Shown: positions 1 to 9,180 of the stretch, piece by piece
Layout of the letters: each line of letters starts with the position of its first letter
Numbering within the stretch: the stretch's first letter is position 1
NCBI GenBank assembly: GCA_028291055.1
Contig: JAQGIP010000032.1
Coordinates: 124,001 to 188,000 of the forward strand
Length of the DNA: 64,000 bases
Source: Caulobacter sp.
GTDB lineage: Bacteria > Pseudomonadota > Alphaproteobacteria > Caulobacterales > Caulobacteraceae
Direction of reading: 5' to 3'
Position numbers and translations under genes: made by a program
Notes under the pieces: generated by a model
What the model saw: the letters and a program-made list of their open reading frames with translations, nothing else
Databases searched by the model: none
What the model was told of the DNA's origin: nothing

Positions 1-1007
1 GCGTGGAAGTTGCCGCCGGAGAGGGCCTCGTCGGCCCCCCCCTCTTCCGAGGAGACGAAGATCAGGGGATTGTCGGACACCCCGTTGGCCTCGAAGGCCA
101 GGGTGGCCGCCGCCTGGCGCAGGATGTCGAGCGCGGCGCCCATCACCTGGGGCTGGCAGCGCAGGCAGTAGGGGTCTTGGACCCGGTCGTCATGGTCGGC
201 GTGACTGGCCCGGATGGCCGAACCGGCCATCAGCTCGCGCAGGGCGTCGGCGGCCTCGATCTGGCCGGGCTGGCGGCGCAGGACATGGATGCGGTGGTCG
301 AAGGGGGTGTCGGAGCCCTTGGCCGCCTCGGTGGACAGCGCCCCGGTGACCAGGGCCGAACGGAACAGGACCTCCGCCTCGAACAGGGCCGCCAGGGCGT
401 TGGCGGTGGAGAACTGGGTGCCATTCAGCAGCGCAAGGCCCTCCTTGGGGCCGAGGATGAGCGGCTCCAGACCCGCCTGGGCCAGCGCGTCGGCGGCGGC
501 CACGCGCGCCTCGCCGACGAACATCTCGCCGACGCCGATCATCGTGGCCGCCATATGGGCCAGCGGCGCCAGGTCGCCCGAGGCGCCCACCGATCCCTTG
601 GCCGGGATGACGGGGGTCAGGCCCTTGGCCAACAGGGCTTCCAGCAGGGCGATGGTAGCCGGCGCGACGCCGGAGGCGCCCTGGGCCAGGCTGGCCAGCT
701 TCAGCGCCAGCATCAGCCGCACGATGGGGACCGGCGATGGCTCGCCCACCCCGGCCGCGTGCGACAGCACGATATTGCGCTGCAGGGCCGCCAGGTCACA
801 GGCCTCGATGCGCACGCTGGCGAGCTTTCCGAACCCGGTATTGATTCCGTAGACCGGTTCGCCCCGGGCCAGGATGCGCGCCACCGCCGCCGCGCTTTCC
901 GCGATGGCCGGCCCGGCCTCGGGCGACAGCCGCACGGCGCCGCCGCGATAGATCGCCCGCCACTGCGCCAAACCGACCTCGCCGGGATGCAGCACCACCT
1001 GGTTCAT
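1..1007 (-). CDS. hutH: Histidine ammonia-lyase, C-terminus cut off by window edge
   Basis: HutH removes ammonia from L-histidine to give urocanate, the first step of cytosolic histidine degradation. The minus-strand frame starts at the ATG whose complement is 1005-1007 and stays open to base 1, giving about 335 residues of a family usually near 510. The N-terminus reads [11 protein letters not shown], followed by [12 protein letters not shown] and the diagnostic [15 protein letters not shown], whose Ala-Ser-Gly forms the MIO prosthetic group. The start overlaps the hutI stop as ATGA, so the two genes are translationally coupled. The ORF track misses this gene because it has no stop inside the window; track entries at 3..1058 and 214..852 are antisense shadows. 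Confidence 0.95.
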   Translation of the reverse strand, partial: MNQVVLHPGEVGLAQWRAIYRGGAVRLSPEAGPAIAESAAAVARILARGEPVYGINTGFGKLASVRIEACDLAALQRNIVLSHAAGVGEPSPVPIVRLMLALKLASLAQGASGVAPATIALLEALLAKGLTPVIPAKGSVGASGDLAPLAHMAATMIGVGEMFVGEARVAAADALAQAGLEPLILGPKEGLALLNGTQFSTANALAALFEAEVLFRSALVTGALSTEAAKGSDTPFDHRIHVLRRQPGQIEAADALRELMAGSAIRASHADHDDRVQDPYCLRCQPQVMGAALDILRQAAATLAFEANGVSDNPLIFVSSEEGGADEALSGGNFH

Positions 1008-2200
1008 CCCAGTCCTCCGAAAACCCGGGCATGCAGCGGGTTGAAGCCCATGCGGTAGACCAGCTCGGCCGGCCGCTCGATATCCCAGATGGCCAGGTCG
1101 CAACGCTTGCCGGCCTCCAGCGTCCCGATCTCGGCCCCTAGTCCCAACGCCCGCGCCGCCTCACGCGTCACCCCGGCCAGGCATTCCTCCACGGTCATCC
1201 GAAACAGGGTCGCGGCCATGTTCATCGCCAGCAGCGGCGAGGTCAGGGGCGAGGTGCCCGGGTTGCAGTCGGTGGCCAGCGCCATCGGCACGCCCGCCGC
1301 GCGCAGGGCCGCGATCGGCGGGGCCTGGGTCTCGCGCACGAAATAGTAGGCGCCGGGCAGCAGGGTCGCCACCGTTCCGGCCCTGGCCATGGCGGCGACG
1401 CCGGCCTCGTCGAGGTGTTCCAGATGGTCGGCCGACAGCGCGCCGAACTCGGCGGCGAGGGCGGCGCCGTGCAGGTTGGAGAGCTGTTCGGCGTGGAGCT
1501 TGACCGGCAGGCCGTGGGCGCGGGCCCCCTCGAAGACGCGGCGGGTCTGGGCGGGGGTGAAGCCGATGCCTTCGCAAAACGCGTCGACCGCATCGGCCAG
1601 GCCCTCGGCGGCCACGGCCGGCATCATCTCGCGGCAGACCAGGTCGATATAGCCGTCGGGATCGCCGGCATATTCCGGCGGCAGGGCGTGGGCGCCCAGG
1701 AAGGTCGTACGGATCGTCACCGCCCGGCGTTGGCCAAGCTCACGGGCGGCGCGCAGGGATTTCAGCTCGTCCTCCAGCGACAGGCCGTAGCCGGACTTCA
1801 CCTCCACGGTGGTCACCCCCTCCGCGATCAGCGCGTCCAGGCGCGGTAGCGCCGAGGCGACCAGCGCCTCCTGGCTCGCCGCGCGCGTCGCGGCCATGGT
1901 CGAGACGATGCCGCCGCCGGCCCGGGCGATCTCCTCATAGGAAGCCCCCGCCAGCCGCAGCTCGAACTCCCGCGCCCGGTCTCCCGCGTGAATGAGGTGG
2001 GTGTGGGGATCGATCAGCCCGGGGGTGATCCAGCGGCCTTCGCAGTAAAGCGTCTCGCCGCCCTCGAAGCCCGGCGCCTCGCCCGCCGCGCCGGCGTAGA
2101 CGATCCGGCCGTCGCGCGCGGCGATGACCCCGTCCTCCACCAACCCCGCGCCGGCCATGGTCGCCAAGCGGGCGTTTCGCCAGATCCGGTCGCAGCGCAC
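1004..2200 (-). CDS. hutI: Imidazolonepropionase
   Basis: HutI hydrolyses 4-imidazolone-5-propionate to N-formimidoyl-L-glutamate. Amidohydrolase-fold metal and substrate motifs are visible: [25 protein letters not shown] and [10 protein letters not shown]. The track ORF begins at 2368, but the extension has no family likeness and crosses the hutF promoter. I chose the GTG at 2198-2200 (protein [14 protein letters not shown]), which has a GGGAGA ribosome site just upstream and gives 398 residues, the usual family length. It is first in the minus-strand operon hutI-hutH and diverges from hutF across 82 bp. hutU and hutG are not in the window and may lie to the left. Confidence 0.93.
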   Translation of the reverse strand: MRCDRIWRNARLATMAGAGLVEDGVIAARDGRIVYAGAAGEAPGFEGGETLYCEGRWITPGLIDPHTHLIHAGDRAREFELRLAGASYEEIARAGGGIVSTMAATRAASQEALVASALPRLDALIAEGVTTVEVKSGYGLSLEDELKSLRAARELGQRRAVTIRTTFLGAHALPPEYAGDPDGYIDLVCREMMPAVAAEGLADAVDAFCEGIGFTPAQTRRVFEGARAHGLPVKLHAEQLSNLHGAALAAEFGALSADHLEHLDEAGVAAMARAGTVATLLPGAYYFVRETQAPPIAALRAAGVPMALATDCNPGTSPLTSPLLAMNMAATLFRMTVEECLAGVTREAARALGLGAEIGTLEAGKRCDLAIWDIERPAELVYRMGFNPLHARVFGGLG

Positions 2201-2246
2201 GGACTCTCCCTTTCGATGACGGGGAGAGTTGGCCAAGCCCGCGATA

Positions 2247-2258
2247 ATGTCTAGACAT
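2247..2258. promoter_or_regulatory. Palindromic HutC-type operator between hutI and hutF
   Basis: A perfect 12-bp palindrome, ATGTCTAGACAT, lies between the divergent starts of hutI (2200) and hutF (2283). Its TGTNTANACA-like core matches what is known of GntR-family HutC operators, and hutC itself is the second gene of the plus-strand operon. Control of both transcription units is inferred from position and symmetry. Confidence 0.7.
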
Positions 2259-2282
2259 AATGCCTCAGCTCGGGAGACGCCC

Positions 2283-3641
2283 ATGTCGTCGCTATGGTTC
2301 GAACGTACTCTGGTCGGCGAAACCTGGGCGGACCGGGTGCGGCTCACCCTCGACGGCGGCCTCATCACCGGGATCGTCGCGGGGGCTGACCCCGAACCGG
2401 AAGACGAGCGTCACGCCACCGCCATTCCCGGCCTCAGCAACGTCCACAGCCACGGCTTCCAGCGCGGCATGGCCGGCCTCACCGAATATGGCGGCGCGGC
2501 CCAGGACGATTTCTGGAGCTGGCGGGAGCTGATGTACCGCTTCCTCGACCACCTCGACCCGGACGACGTCGAGGCGATCACCGCCCAGGCCTATGTCGAG
2601 ATGCTGCAGACCGGCTTCACCCGGGTCGGCGAGTTCCACTATCTGCACCACGACCCGGCCGGCCACCCATATGGCGACCTGGGCGAGATGGCCGGGCGCA
2701 TCGCCGCCGCCGCCGCCGCCACGGGCATCGGCCTGACCCTGCTTCCGGTCCACTACGCCCACGGCGGCTTCGGCGGCGCCCCCGCCGCGCCGGGCCAGCG
2801 GCGGTTCCTGAACACGGTCGATGCGTTCGCCGCGCTCTACGACCGCAGCCGGGCGGCGATCGCCGCCCTGCCCGACGCCAATCTCGGTGTGGCCCCCCAC
2901 AGTCTGCGGGCGGTGACGCCTGATGAACTGCGCGATGTCGTTAGCCTGGAGCCTACCGGACCCATCCACATCCACGCCGCCGAACAGGTGCGCGAGGTCT
3001 CCGACTGCATCGCCTGGTCGGGACGCCGCCCCGTGCAGTGGCTGCTGGACGAGATGGCGCTCGACCAACGCTGGTGCCTGGTCCACGCGACCCACTTGGA
3101 CTCCTCCGAGGTCGAGCGGCTCGCCGCCAGCGGTGCGGTCGCCGGCCTCTGCCCGGTGACCGAAGCCAATCTCGGCGACGGCATCTTTCCCGCGCAGGCC
3201 TACCTCGCCGCGTCCGGCGCCATGGGCATCGGCACGGACTCCAACATCCTCATCGACCCCGCCCAGGAACTGCGGATGATCGAATATGCCCAGCGCCTCA
3301 CCCTGCGCGCCCGCAACGTCCTGGGCTCTGACCGACCATCGACCGGCGCAAGGCTCTTCGTGAAGGCCCTCACCGGCGGAGCCCAGGCCCTCGGCCAGGC
3401 GAGCCACGGCCTCAACATCGGGGCCAGCGCCGACATCGTCTCCCTGGCGGCCGATCACCCCTCGACCTTCGGACGGCAGGGCGACGCCCTCCTCGACAGC
3501 TGGATCTTCGCCGGAACGGCCGGGGTCGTGGACACCGTCTGGCGGCGCGGCGCGAAGGTCGTGGTCGAAGGCCGCCACCACCAGGCGGACGCCGTCGCGG
3601 CGCGCTATCGCCGGACCCTGCGCAAGTTGCTGGCCGCATGA
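2283..3641 (+). CDS. hutF: Formimidoylglutamate deiminase
   Basis: HutF deiminates N-formimidoyl-L-glutamate to N-formyl-L-glutamate and ammonia, the first half of the two-step route that bypasses formimidoylglutamase. The amidohydrolase motifs [14 protein letters not shown] (metal-binding), [19 protein letters not shown] and GIGTDSN are in the right order over 452 residues. The track start at 2229 is rejected: the ATG at 2283 has CGGGAGA seven bases upstream and starts with the family-like [10 protein letters not shown]. The stop overlaps the hutC start (ATGA), so the two genes form an operon downstream of the shared operator. Confidence 0.93.
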   Translation: MSSLWFERTLVGETWADRVRLTLDGGLITGIVAGADPEPEDERHATAIPGLSNVHSHGFQRGMAGLTEYGGAAQDDFWSWRELMYRFLDHLDPDDVEAITAQAYVEMLQTGFTRVGEFHYLHHDPAGHPYGDLGEMAGRIAAAAAATGIGLTLLPVHYAHGGFGGAPAAPGQRRFLNTVDAFAALYDRSRAAIAALPDANLGVAPHSLRAVTPDELRDVVSLEPTGPIHIHAAEQVREVSDCIAWSGRRPVQWLLDEMALDQRWCLVHATHLDSSEVERLAASGAVAGLCPVTEANLGDGIFPAQAYLAASGAMGIGTDSNILIDPAQELRMIEYAQRLTLRARNVLGSDRPSTGARLFVKALTGGAQALGQASHGLNIGASADIVSLAADHPSTFGRQGDALLDSWIFAGTAGVVDTVWRRGAKVVVEGRHHQADAVAARYRRTLRKLLAA

Positions 3642-4360
3642 TCTCCAAGCCCCCCGGCCTTGAGCGGCGCATCCGGGCCGAGCTTGAGGCGAAAATCCGC
3701 GCCGGAGACTGGCCCCCCGGTCACCGCCTTCCGACCGAAGCGGTGCTGATGGCCGACTACGGCTGCGCGCGCATGACCGTCCACAAGGCCATCCAGGGCC
3801 TGGTCGGCGAGGGCCTGGTGGTGCGCAACAAGAAGGCCGGCACGCTCGTCGCCAAGCCGCATGTGGTGACCGCCGTGCTCGAAATCCCCGACATCGCCGC
3901 CCTGATCACCGACCGGGGCGAGACCTACGCCTTCAAGCTGCTGTCGCGCGACATCGCCGATGCATCGCCGGACAACCCGGACGAGCGCGCCCTGGGCGCC
4001 GACGGCCGCCTGCTGATCCTCAAGGGCCTCCACATCGCCGACGGTGAGCCGTTCGCCTTCGAGCGCCGCATCCTCAACCTCGCCGCCACCCCCGAGGCCG
4101 AGGCCATCGATTTCAGCCACACGCCCCCCGGATCGTGGCTGCTCAACCACGTGCCCTGGTCGCAGGCCCGCCACCGGATCACCGCCGTCCCGGCCGACGC
4201 GTCCACCGCGCGGCTGCTGCATCTGCCGCCCCAGGCCGCTTGTCTCCAGGTCGAACGCTGGACCTGGCGCAACAGCCAGGGCGTCACCTTCGTGCGCCAG
4301 GTCTTCCCGGGCGACCGCTACGACCTCGTGGCGGAATTCTCCCCCTCGGCGGAGCCGTAG
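3638..4360 (+). CDS. hutC: Histidine utilisation repressor, GntR family (HutC)
   Basis: A 240-residue GntR/HutC regulator that normally represses hut genes until urocanate binds. The N-terminal winged helix-turn-helix spans about residues 8-75, with RLPTEAVLMADYGCARMTVHKAIQGL as the DNA-reading segment. The rest is a UTRA ligand-binding domain containing FAFERRILNL and a C-terminal VRQVFPGDRYDLVAEF. The start overlaps hutF by ATGA. The palindrome at 2247-2258 is the obvious target, which would give autoregulation together with control of hutIH. The next gene begins 72 bases downstream under a different operator. Confidence 0.92.
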   Translation: MISKPPGLERRIRAELEAKIRAGDWPPGHRLPTEAVLMADYGCARMTVHKAIQGLVGEGLVVRNKKAGTLVAKPHVVTAVLEIPDIAALITDRGETYAFKLLSRDIADASPDNPDERALGADGRLLILKGLHIADGEPFAFERRILNLAATPEAEAIDFSHTPPGSWLLNHVPWSQARHRITAVPADASTARLLHLPPQAACLQVERWTWRNSQGVTFVRQVFPGDRYDLVAEFSPSAEP

Positions 4361-4404
4361 GCGTGGCGGCCGCGGCTTGCTCAAGGCGATCGCGGCTCGT
4401 AGGA

Positions 4405-4418
4405 TGACAGCGCTGTCG
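4405..4418. promoter_or_regulatory. LacI-type operator upstream of GH87 gene
   Basis: TGACAGCGCTGTCG differs from a perfect 14-bp palindrome only at its last base. It ends 14 bases before the GH87 ATG, a position where a bound repressor would block initiation. It is one of six near-identical sites in the 4.4-24.8 kb region. Confidence 0.75.
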
Positions 4419-4432
4419 CCACGGGATCGCCG

Positions 4433-6157
4433 ATGCTCCTCACACCGCTGCGACTGCTGTCGGTCCTCCTGCTTTCGGCGATCGCCGCGCAACCGACGCC
4501 CGTGACCATCGCCGCCCTGCCGCCCGCCGCCGTCGCGGGCCGCGGCGCCCACGTCCCCTTCACCGAATATGAGGCGGAAGCCGCCGCCACCAACGCCGAC
4601 ATCATCGGGCCCGAGCGCACCTTTACCACCCTGGCCGCGGAAGCCTCCGGCCGCCGCGCGGTGCGCCTGAGCCGACCCGGCCACTATGTCGAATTCGTCC
4701 TGGCCGCCCCCGCCGACGCCATCACCCTGCGCTACGCCCTGCCCGACAGCGCCGACGGCAGGGGGCTGGACAGCCGCATCGTCCTCTACGCCGAGGGCCG
4801 CCGGCTCGGCGCCCTGTCCCTCACCTCGCGCTACAGCTGGCAGTACGGCGCCTACCCCTTCACCAACACGCCCGCCGACGGCAAACCCCACCACGCCTAT
4901 GACGAGGCCCGGCTGCGACTGGACCGCGACCTGCCCGCCGGAACCCGCGTGCGGCTCGTGCTGGAAGACCCCGTCCCCTGGCTGGTCGTCGACGTCGCCG
5001 ACTTCGAGCGCGTCGGTCCGCCCCTGATGCCGCCGCCGAACGCCCTGTCCATCCTCGCCTTCGGCGCCGACCCCACCGGCCGCAAGGACAGCGCCGGCGC
5101 CATCGACGCCGCCATCGCGGCGGGCCGCCGCGCGCACCGCCCGGTCTGGATCGACCCGGGCCGCTATCGGGTCACGCGCCACATCGTCGTCGACCAGGTC
5201 ACCCTGGCCGGGGCCGGCCCCTGGTATTCCGTGCTGCAGGGCGACGGCGTCGGCCTCTATGGCCGCAAGGCGCCCCACGGCAGCCACGACGTCCACCTGC
5301 GCGACTTCGCCATCCTCGGCGAGGTGCGCCGCCGCATCGACAAGCAGCAGACCGCCGGCGTCGGCGGGGCCATGAGCCGCTCCACCCTCACCAACCTGTG
5401 GATCCAGCATACCAAGGTGGGCGTGTGGTTCGACGGCCCGATGTCGGACATCACCATCACCGGCCTGCGCGTCCTCGATCAGGCCGCCGACGGCCTCAAC
5501 TTCCACCGCGGCGTCACCGACGCTCTTGTCGAAGATAGTTTCGTGCGCAACTCCGGCGACGACGGCCTGGCCGCCTGGTCGCACCATGCCGAGAACGCCC
5601 GCATCGTCTTCCGCCACAACACGGTGATCGCGCCCATCCTGGCCAACGGCATCGCCCTCTACGGCGGGCGCGATCTCACCGTCGAGGGCAACTTGGTGGC
5701 CGACACCGTGACCGAGGGCGGCGGCTATCACCTGGGCGCGCGCTTCTCGGCCACCCCCTTCGCGGGCCGGATCACCTTCCTCCACAACACCGCCGTGCGC
5801 GCCGGCGTCCTGGACCCCAACTGGCGCGTCGGCATCGGCGCCTTGTGGATCTACGCCCTCGACCGCCCCATCACCGGCGCCGACATCCGCATCGAGGACA
5901 TGGTCCTGATCGACAGTTCCTACGAGGCGATCCAGGTCATCGGCCGGCCGATCACCGGCCTGGCCTTCCGCCACATCCGCATCGAGAACGCCGGCTCCTA
6001 CGCCCTGCAGCTGCAGGCCCCCGGCGCGGCCAGTTTCGACGATGTGGTGGCCGCGGGCCTGGGCCTCGGCGGCGTCCACGACTGCGGCTCGGGCTTCACG
6101 CTCACGCGCGGGGTGGGAAACACCGGCTGGGACACCACCCTGTGCCCGGCGCCCTGA
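4433..6157 (+). CDS. GH87-like alpha-1,3-glucanase (mycodextranase type), secreted
   Basis: A 574-residue protein with a signal peptide (LLSVLLLSAIAAQP), a beta-sandwich carbohydrate-binding module of CBM35 type (about residues 40-200, FTEYEAEAA) and a right-handed parallel beta-helix. The helix part carries segments I recognise from GH87 alpha-1,3-glucanases: IQHTKVGVWFDGPM, ADGLNFHRGVT, NSGDDGLAAW (adjacent Asp 376/377, candidate catalytic residues), ILANGIALYGG and GVLDPNWRVGIGALW. It would cleave alpha-1,3-linked glucan outside the cell or in the periplasm. It has its own operator just upstream and converges with the halogenase operon, the two stop codons abutting as TGATCA. The exact linkage specificity is not proven. 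Confidence 0.8.
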   Translation: MLLTPLRLLSVLLLSAIAAQPTPVTIAALPPAAVAGRGAHVPFTEYEAEAAATNADIIGPERTFTTLAAEASGRRAVRLSRPGHYVEFVLAAPADAITLRYALPDSADGRGLDSRIVLYAEGRRLGALSLTSRYSWQYGAYPFTNTPADGKPHHAYDEARLRLDRDLPAGTRVRLVLEDPVPWLVVDVADFERVGPPLMPPPNALSILAFGADPTGRKDSAGAIDAAIAAGRRAHRPVWIDPGRYRVTRHIVVDQVTLAGAGPWYSVLQGDGVGLYGRKAPHGSHDVHLRDFAILGEVRRRIDKQQTAGVGGAMSRSTLTNLWIQHTKVGVWFDGPMSDITITGLRVLDQAADGLNFHRGVTDALVEDSFVRNSGDDGLAAWSHHAENARIVFRHNTVIAPILANGIALYGGRDLTVEGNLVADTVTEGGGYHLGARFSATPFAGRITFLHNTAVRAGVLDPNWRVGIGALWIYALDRPITGADIRIEDMVLIDSSYEAIQVIGRPITGLAFRHIRIENAGSYALQLQAPGAASFDDVVAAGLGLGGVHDCGSGFTLTRGVGNTGWDTTLCPAP

Positions 6158-7675
6158 TCAGGCCGGCGCCGTCGCCGACGCGCAGTTTCGCTCGATGAAG
6201 TCCTGGTGCGTCGGCATCCCCCGCACCCGCTCGACGATGCCGCCCCGGATCGCCGACAGCCGCAGCTTCAGCTCATCCTCGGCCACAACATCCGCCATCG
6301 GGTGATAGTCATCCGGCATGATCCCCTGGCCATAGAGGATGGCGAACCAGTTCACCTCCTTGAACAGCTCATGGTTCTCCACGAACACCTCGCCGCGCGA
6401 CTTAAACAGCTCCAGCCGGTCGGCCAGGCTGTCGGGCACGCTCATGTTCTTGCAATAGGCCCAGAACGGCGTGTCCTCCCGCTCGGTCACCTTGTAGTGG
6501 GCGATGATGAAGTCGCGGATCGAGGCATAGTCCTGGCTCATCTCCCTGTTGAACCGCGCCACCATCAGCGGATCGACGCCGTTCTTCGGGAACATGGCCA
6601 GCAGCTTGGAAATCCCCACCTGGACCATGTGGATGCTGGTCGATTCCAACGGCTCCAGGAACCCGCTCGACAACCCCAGCGCCAGGCAGTTCTTCACCCA
6701 CGAGGCTTTGCGCTGCCCGGTCACGAACTTCAGGATGCGCGGATCCGCCAGCGCCGCCCCATCCAGCCGCTGGGTCAGCAGGGTGGCCGCCTCATCCTCG
6801 CCGATGAAGTCGTTGCAGAAGACATAGCCGTTGCCCGTGCGGTTCTGCAGCGCGATGCGCCACTGCCACCCTGCCTCGCGCGCTGTCGAGCGGGTCAGCG
6901 GAACCGGCTCCTCCACCCGCGCGCACGGCATGGCCGCGGCCCGGTTGACCGGCAGCCACCGGCTCCAGTCGTCATAACCGGCGTGCAGCGTCTCCTCGAT
7001 CAGCAGCCCCCGGAAGCCGGAGCAGTCGATGAAGAAGTCGCCGCGCACCTCGCGCCCGTCCTTCAGGGTCACCGAGGTGATGAAGCCGCTCTGCGGATCC
7101 TGCGCCACCGACGTCACCTGCCCCTCGGTGCGCACCACGCCGCGCTTCTCGGCATAGCGGCGCAGGTAGGCGCCGTAGAGGCTGGCGTCGAAATGGAAGG
7201 CATAGTTGATCTTCGGCAGGTTGGCCGGCTTGGCCTCCGGCGTGCGCATGAACCTGCCCGCCAGCGCCGCCTGCGCCTCCGCTGAAAACTTCAGATTGTC
7301 CGGGTCGCCGCCCGCCTTCACCCAGCGCAGCCAATAGTGGGAGAAGTTGATGCCCCCCGCATCCACCCCCATCAGCCCGAACGGGTGCAGATAGCGGTGG
7401 CCGATCCGCCCCCAGTCGCGGAACTCGATACCCAGCTTGAAGGTGGCGTTGGTCTCGCGCACGAACTCGTTCTCGTCGATCCCCAGCACCGAATTGAACA
7501 GCTGGATGATCGGGATGGTCGCCTCCCCCACCCCCACCGTGCCGATCATGTCGGACTCGATCAGGGTGATCGAATAGCGCTGCGTGCCCATCACCTTCGA
7601 CAGCGCCGCCGCCGCCATCCACCCGGCGGTGCCCCCGCCGACGATGACGATGTTCCTGATCACCGGACCGGCCAT
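6158..7675 (-). CDS. Tryptophan 7-halogenase-like flavoprotein (copy 1, variant motif)
   Basis: A 505-residue member of the Trp_halogenase family, FADH2-dependent enzymes that halogenate aromatic rings. It keeps the nucleotide motif GGGTAGW, the catalytic lysine (K80 in NATFKLGIEFRDW) and the EPLES glutamate region. The signature WxWxIP reads WQWRIAL, with Ala replacing Pro. It is last in a tightly overlapping three-gene set (stop/start overlap at 7675). Such genes are common beside TonB receptors in Caulobacter and Xanthomonas carbohydrate loci, where no natural product cluster is present and the true substrate is unknown. It may be a halogenase, as shown for some relatives, or a flavin oxidoreductase of different purpose. 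Confidence 0.85.
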   Translation of the reverse strand: MAGPVIRNIVIVGGGTAGWMAAAALSKVMGTQRYSITLIESDMIGTVGVGEATIPIIQLFNSVLGIDENEFVRETNATFKLGIEFRDWGRIGHRYLHPFGLMGVDAGGINFSHYWLRWVKAGGDPDNLKFSAEAQAALAGRFMRTPEAKPANLPKINYAFHFDASLYGAYLRRYAEKRGVVRTEGQVTSVAQDPQSGFITSVTLKDGREVRGDFFIDCSGFRGLLIEETLHAGYDDWSRWLPVNRAAAMPCARVEEPVPLTRSTAREAGWQWRIALQNRTGNGYVFCNDFIGEDEAATLLTQRLDGAALADPRILKFVTGQRKASWVKNCLALGLSSGFLEPLESTSIHMVQVGISKLLAMFPKNGVDPLMVARFNREMSQDYASIRDFIIAHYKVTEREDTPFWAYCKNMSVPDSLADRLELFKSRGEVFVENHELFKEVNWFAILYGQGIMPDDYHPMADVVAEDELKLRLSAIRGGIVERVRGMPTHQDFIERNCASATAPA

Positions 7676-9180
7676 CAGTAGAGGGCGTTGGTGCGCGGCT
7701 GGGCGGGGCGCAGTTGGCTTTCCAGCGCCGGCATGGCCTTCACCTCCTGCGCGATGAAGCTCAGCATCCGCTTCAGCTGCATCACCTGGTCGTCGTGGGC
7801 CAGCATGTCGACCAGCGGGTCATAGGCCCGGGGCATCAGCCCGTGACCGATGAAGATCGAGGCCCAGTTCGAGGCCTGGAAGGCCTCGTCGTCATAGAGG
7901 GCGACCGCGCCGCGCGCCGAAAACAGCTGCATCTTGTAGTCCAGCGTCGGCGGCAGGCTCATCTCGCGCGCCCGGTCCCAGAAGGGCTCGTCGCGCCGCT
8001 GGTTCAGCCGGTAGTGGGCGATCTGGAAGTCGCGGATATTCTCGGCATGGCGCGCCAGGCCGGCGTTATAGACCCCCGCCTCCAGCATATGGTCCGCATC
8101 CACGGGGAAGAAGGAGATCAGGTGCGACAGCCCCGTCTGCACGATGTGCAGGCTGACTGCATCCAGCGGCTCCAGCGCCACCGCCGTCTCGCCGATGGCC
8201 ACGCAGTTGCCGATCCAGGGCCGGGGCCGATAGCCGGGCGCCAGCGCCGAGGCCACCGCCTCGCCCTGCAGCCGCATGCCGGTCAGCACCGGCAGGGTGT
8301 TCAGCATCTCCCCGTCCGACAACTTGCCGCTGTCGTAACAGGCGACGATGGCGGTGCGGTCCTGCAGCGGATAGAGGCCGATCCAACCGGCCTGGAAGGC
8401 GGCGATCTGCGCATAGGCCGGCAGCGGGTCCAGCCGCTGGCCCGACGCCGTCAACATCCGGTCGCAGGCCAGCCACCGGCTCCAGCTTTCGAAGCCGTCG
8501 CCGGGCATATGGCGCATCAGCACCGCCTCGGCTCCTGACGCATCGACGAACAGGTCGGCCTCGACGGTGCGCCCGTCCGCCAGGGTGATCGAGGTGATCC
8601 GCTCGCCCTCGACCTTCACCGCCCCCACGCCGCCGGCCATCACCGTGACCCCGGCCCGCAACGCCCGTTGCTTGATCATCGCCACATAGGCCACGGCGTC
8701 GAACTGATAGCCATGCGCCGGCCGCGAGAAGCTGTCGGAGACGTCGGCGTCCAGCTCGATACGCCCCTGCTTGGCCATGGTCGCGCCCAGGGAAAAGTCG
8801 TCGAAGGCGATGGCCAGGCCTTCGCCGCGCGCCTTCACCCAATATTGCAGCAGGCTGACGTTGTTGAGCCCGATCGGCTGGGTGTCATAGGCGTGCACGA
8901 AGGGCGCGCTGCCCCCCGACCAGTTGGCGAACCGCTGGCCCAGGCAATAGACGCCCGCGCAGGCCGCCACCGCCTCGCGCTCGTCCACGCCCAGCAGCCC
9001 GTGCAGGCCGCCCAGGGTCGGCAGGCTCGGATAGACGTCCACCGGCGACAGCATCGAGGGCAGTTCGACCACCGTCACCGCCACCCCCGTGCGCCCGAAG
9101 GCGTAGCGCAGCCCGAAGGCCGTCAACCAGGCCGCCGCGTCGCGGCCCACCACCACCACCGTGTTCACCGGCCGGCTCAC
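7675..9180 (-). CDS. Degenerate tryptophan-halogenase-like protein, probable pseudoenzyme (copy 2)
   Basis: An intact 501-residue ORF of the same family and length as its two neighbours, but with the functional motifs lost. The FAD-binding GGGTxGW is VVVGRDAAAW, the catalytic lysine is Cys79 (YCLGQRFANW in place of FKLGIxFRDW), WxWxIP is gone (AGWIGLYPLQ) and EPLES is EPLDA. The fold-level landmarks LQYWVKARG, DLFVDASG and the C-terminal IFIGHGLMPRAYDP remain. It starts with GTG overlapping the previous stop as GTGA, and its own stop overlaps the next start. The intact frame and coupled translation suggest it is retained, perhaps as a binding partner of the other two; catalysis by the known mechanism is unlikely. 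Confidence 0.82.
   Translation of the reverse strand: MSRPVNTVVVVGRDAAAWLTAFGLRYAFGRTGVAVTVVELPSMLSPVDVYPSLPTLGGLHGLLGVDEREAVAACAGVYCLGQRFANWSGGSAPFVHAYDTQPIGLNNVSLLQYWVKARGEGLAIAFDDFSLGATMAKQGRIELDADVSDSFSRPAHGYQFDAVAYVAMIKQRALRAGVTVMAGGVGAVKVEGERITSITLADGRTVEADLFVDASGAEAVLMRHMPGDGFESWSRWLACDRMLTASGQRLDPLPAYAQIAAFQAGWIGLYPLQDRTAIVACYDSGKLSDGEMLNTLPVLTGMRLQGEAVASALAPGYRPRPWIGNCVAIGETAVALEPLDAVSLHIVQTGLSHLISFFPVDADHMLEAGVYNAGLARHAENIRDFQIAHYRLNQRRDEPFWDRAREMSLPPTLDYKMQLFSARGAVALYDDEAFQASNWASIFIGHGLMPRAYDPLVDMLAHDDQVMQLKRMLSFIAQEVKAMPALESQLRPAQPRTNALY

Noticed and set aside
3-1058. 351-aa plus-strand ORF at the left edge
   Set aside because: It is antisense to hutH, whose MIO motif [15 protein letters not shown] is certain.
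3605-6079. 824-aa minus-strand ORF across hutC and GH87
   Set aside because: Its composition is that of an antisense shadow, and both plus-strand genes have clear family motifs and ribosome sites.
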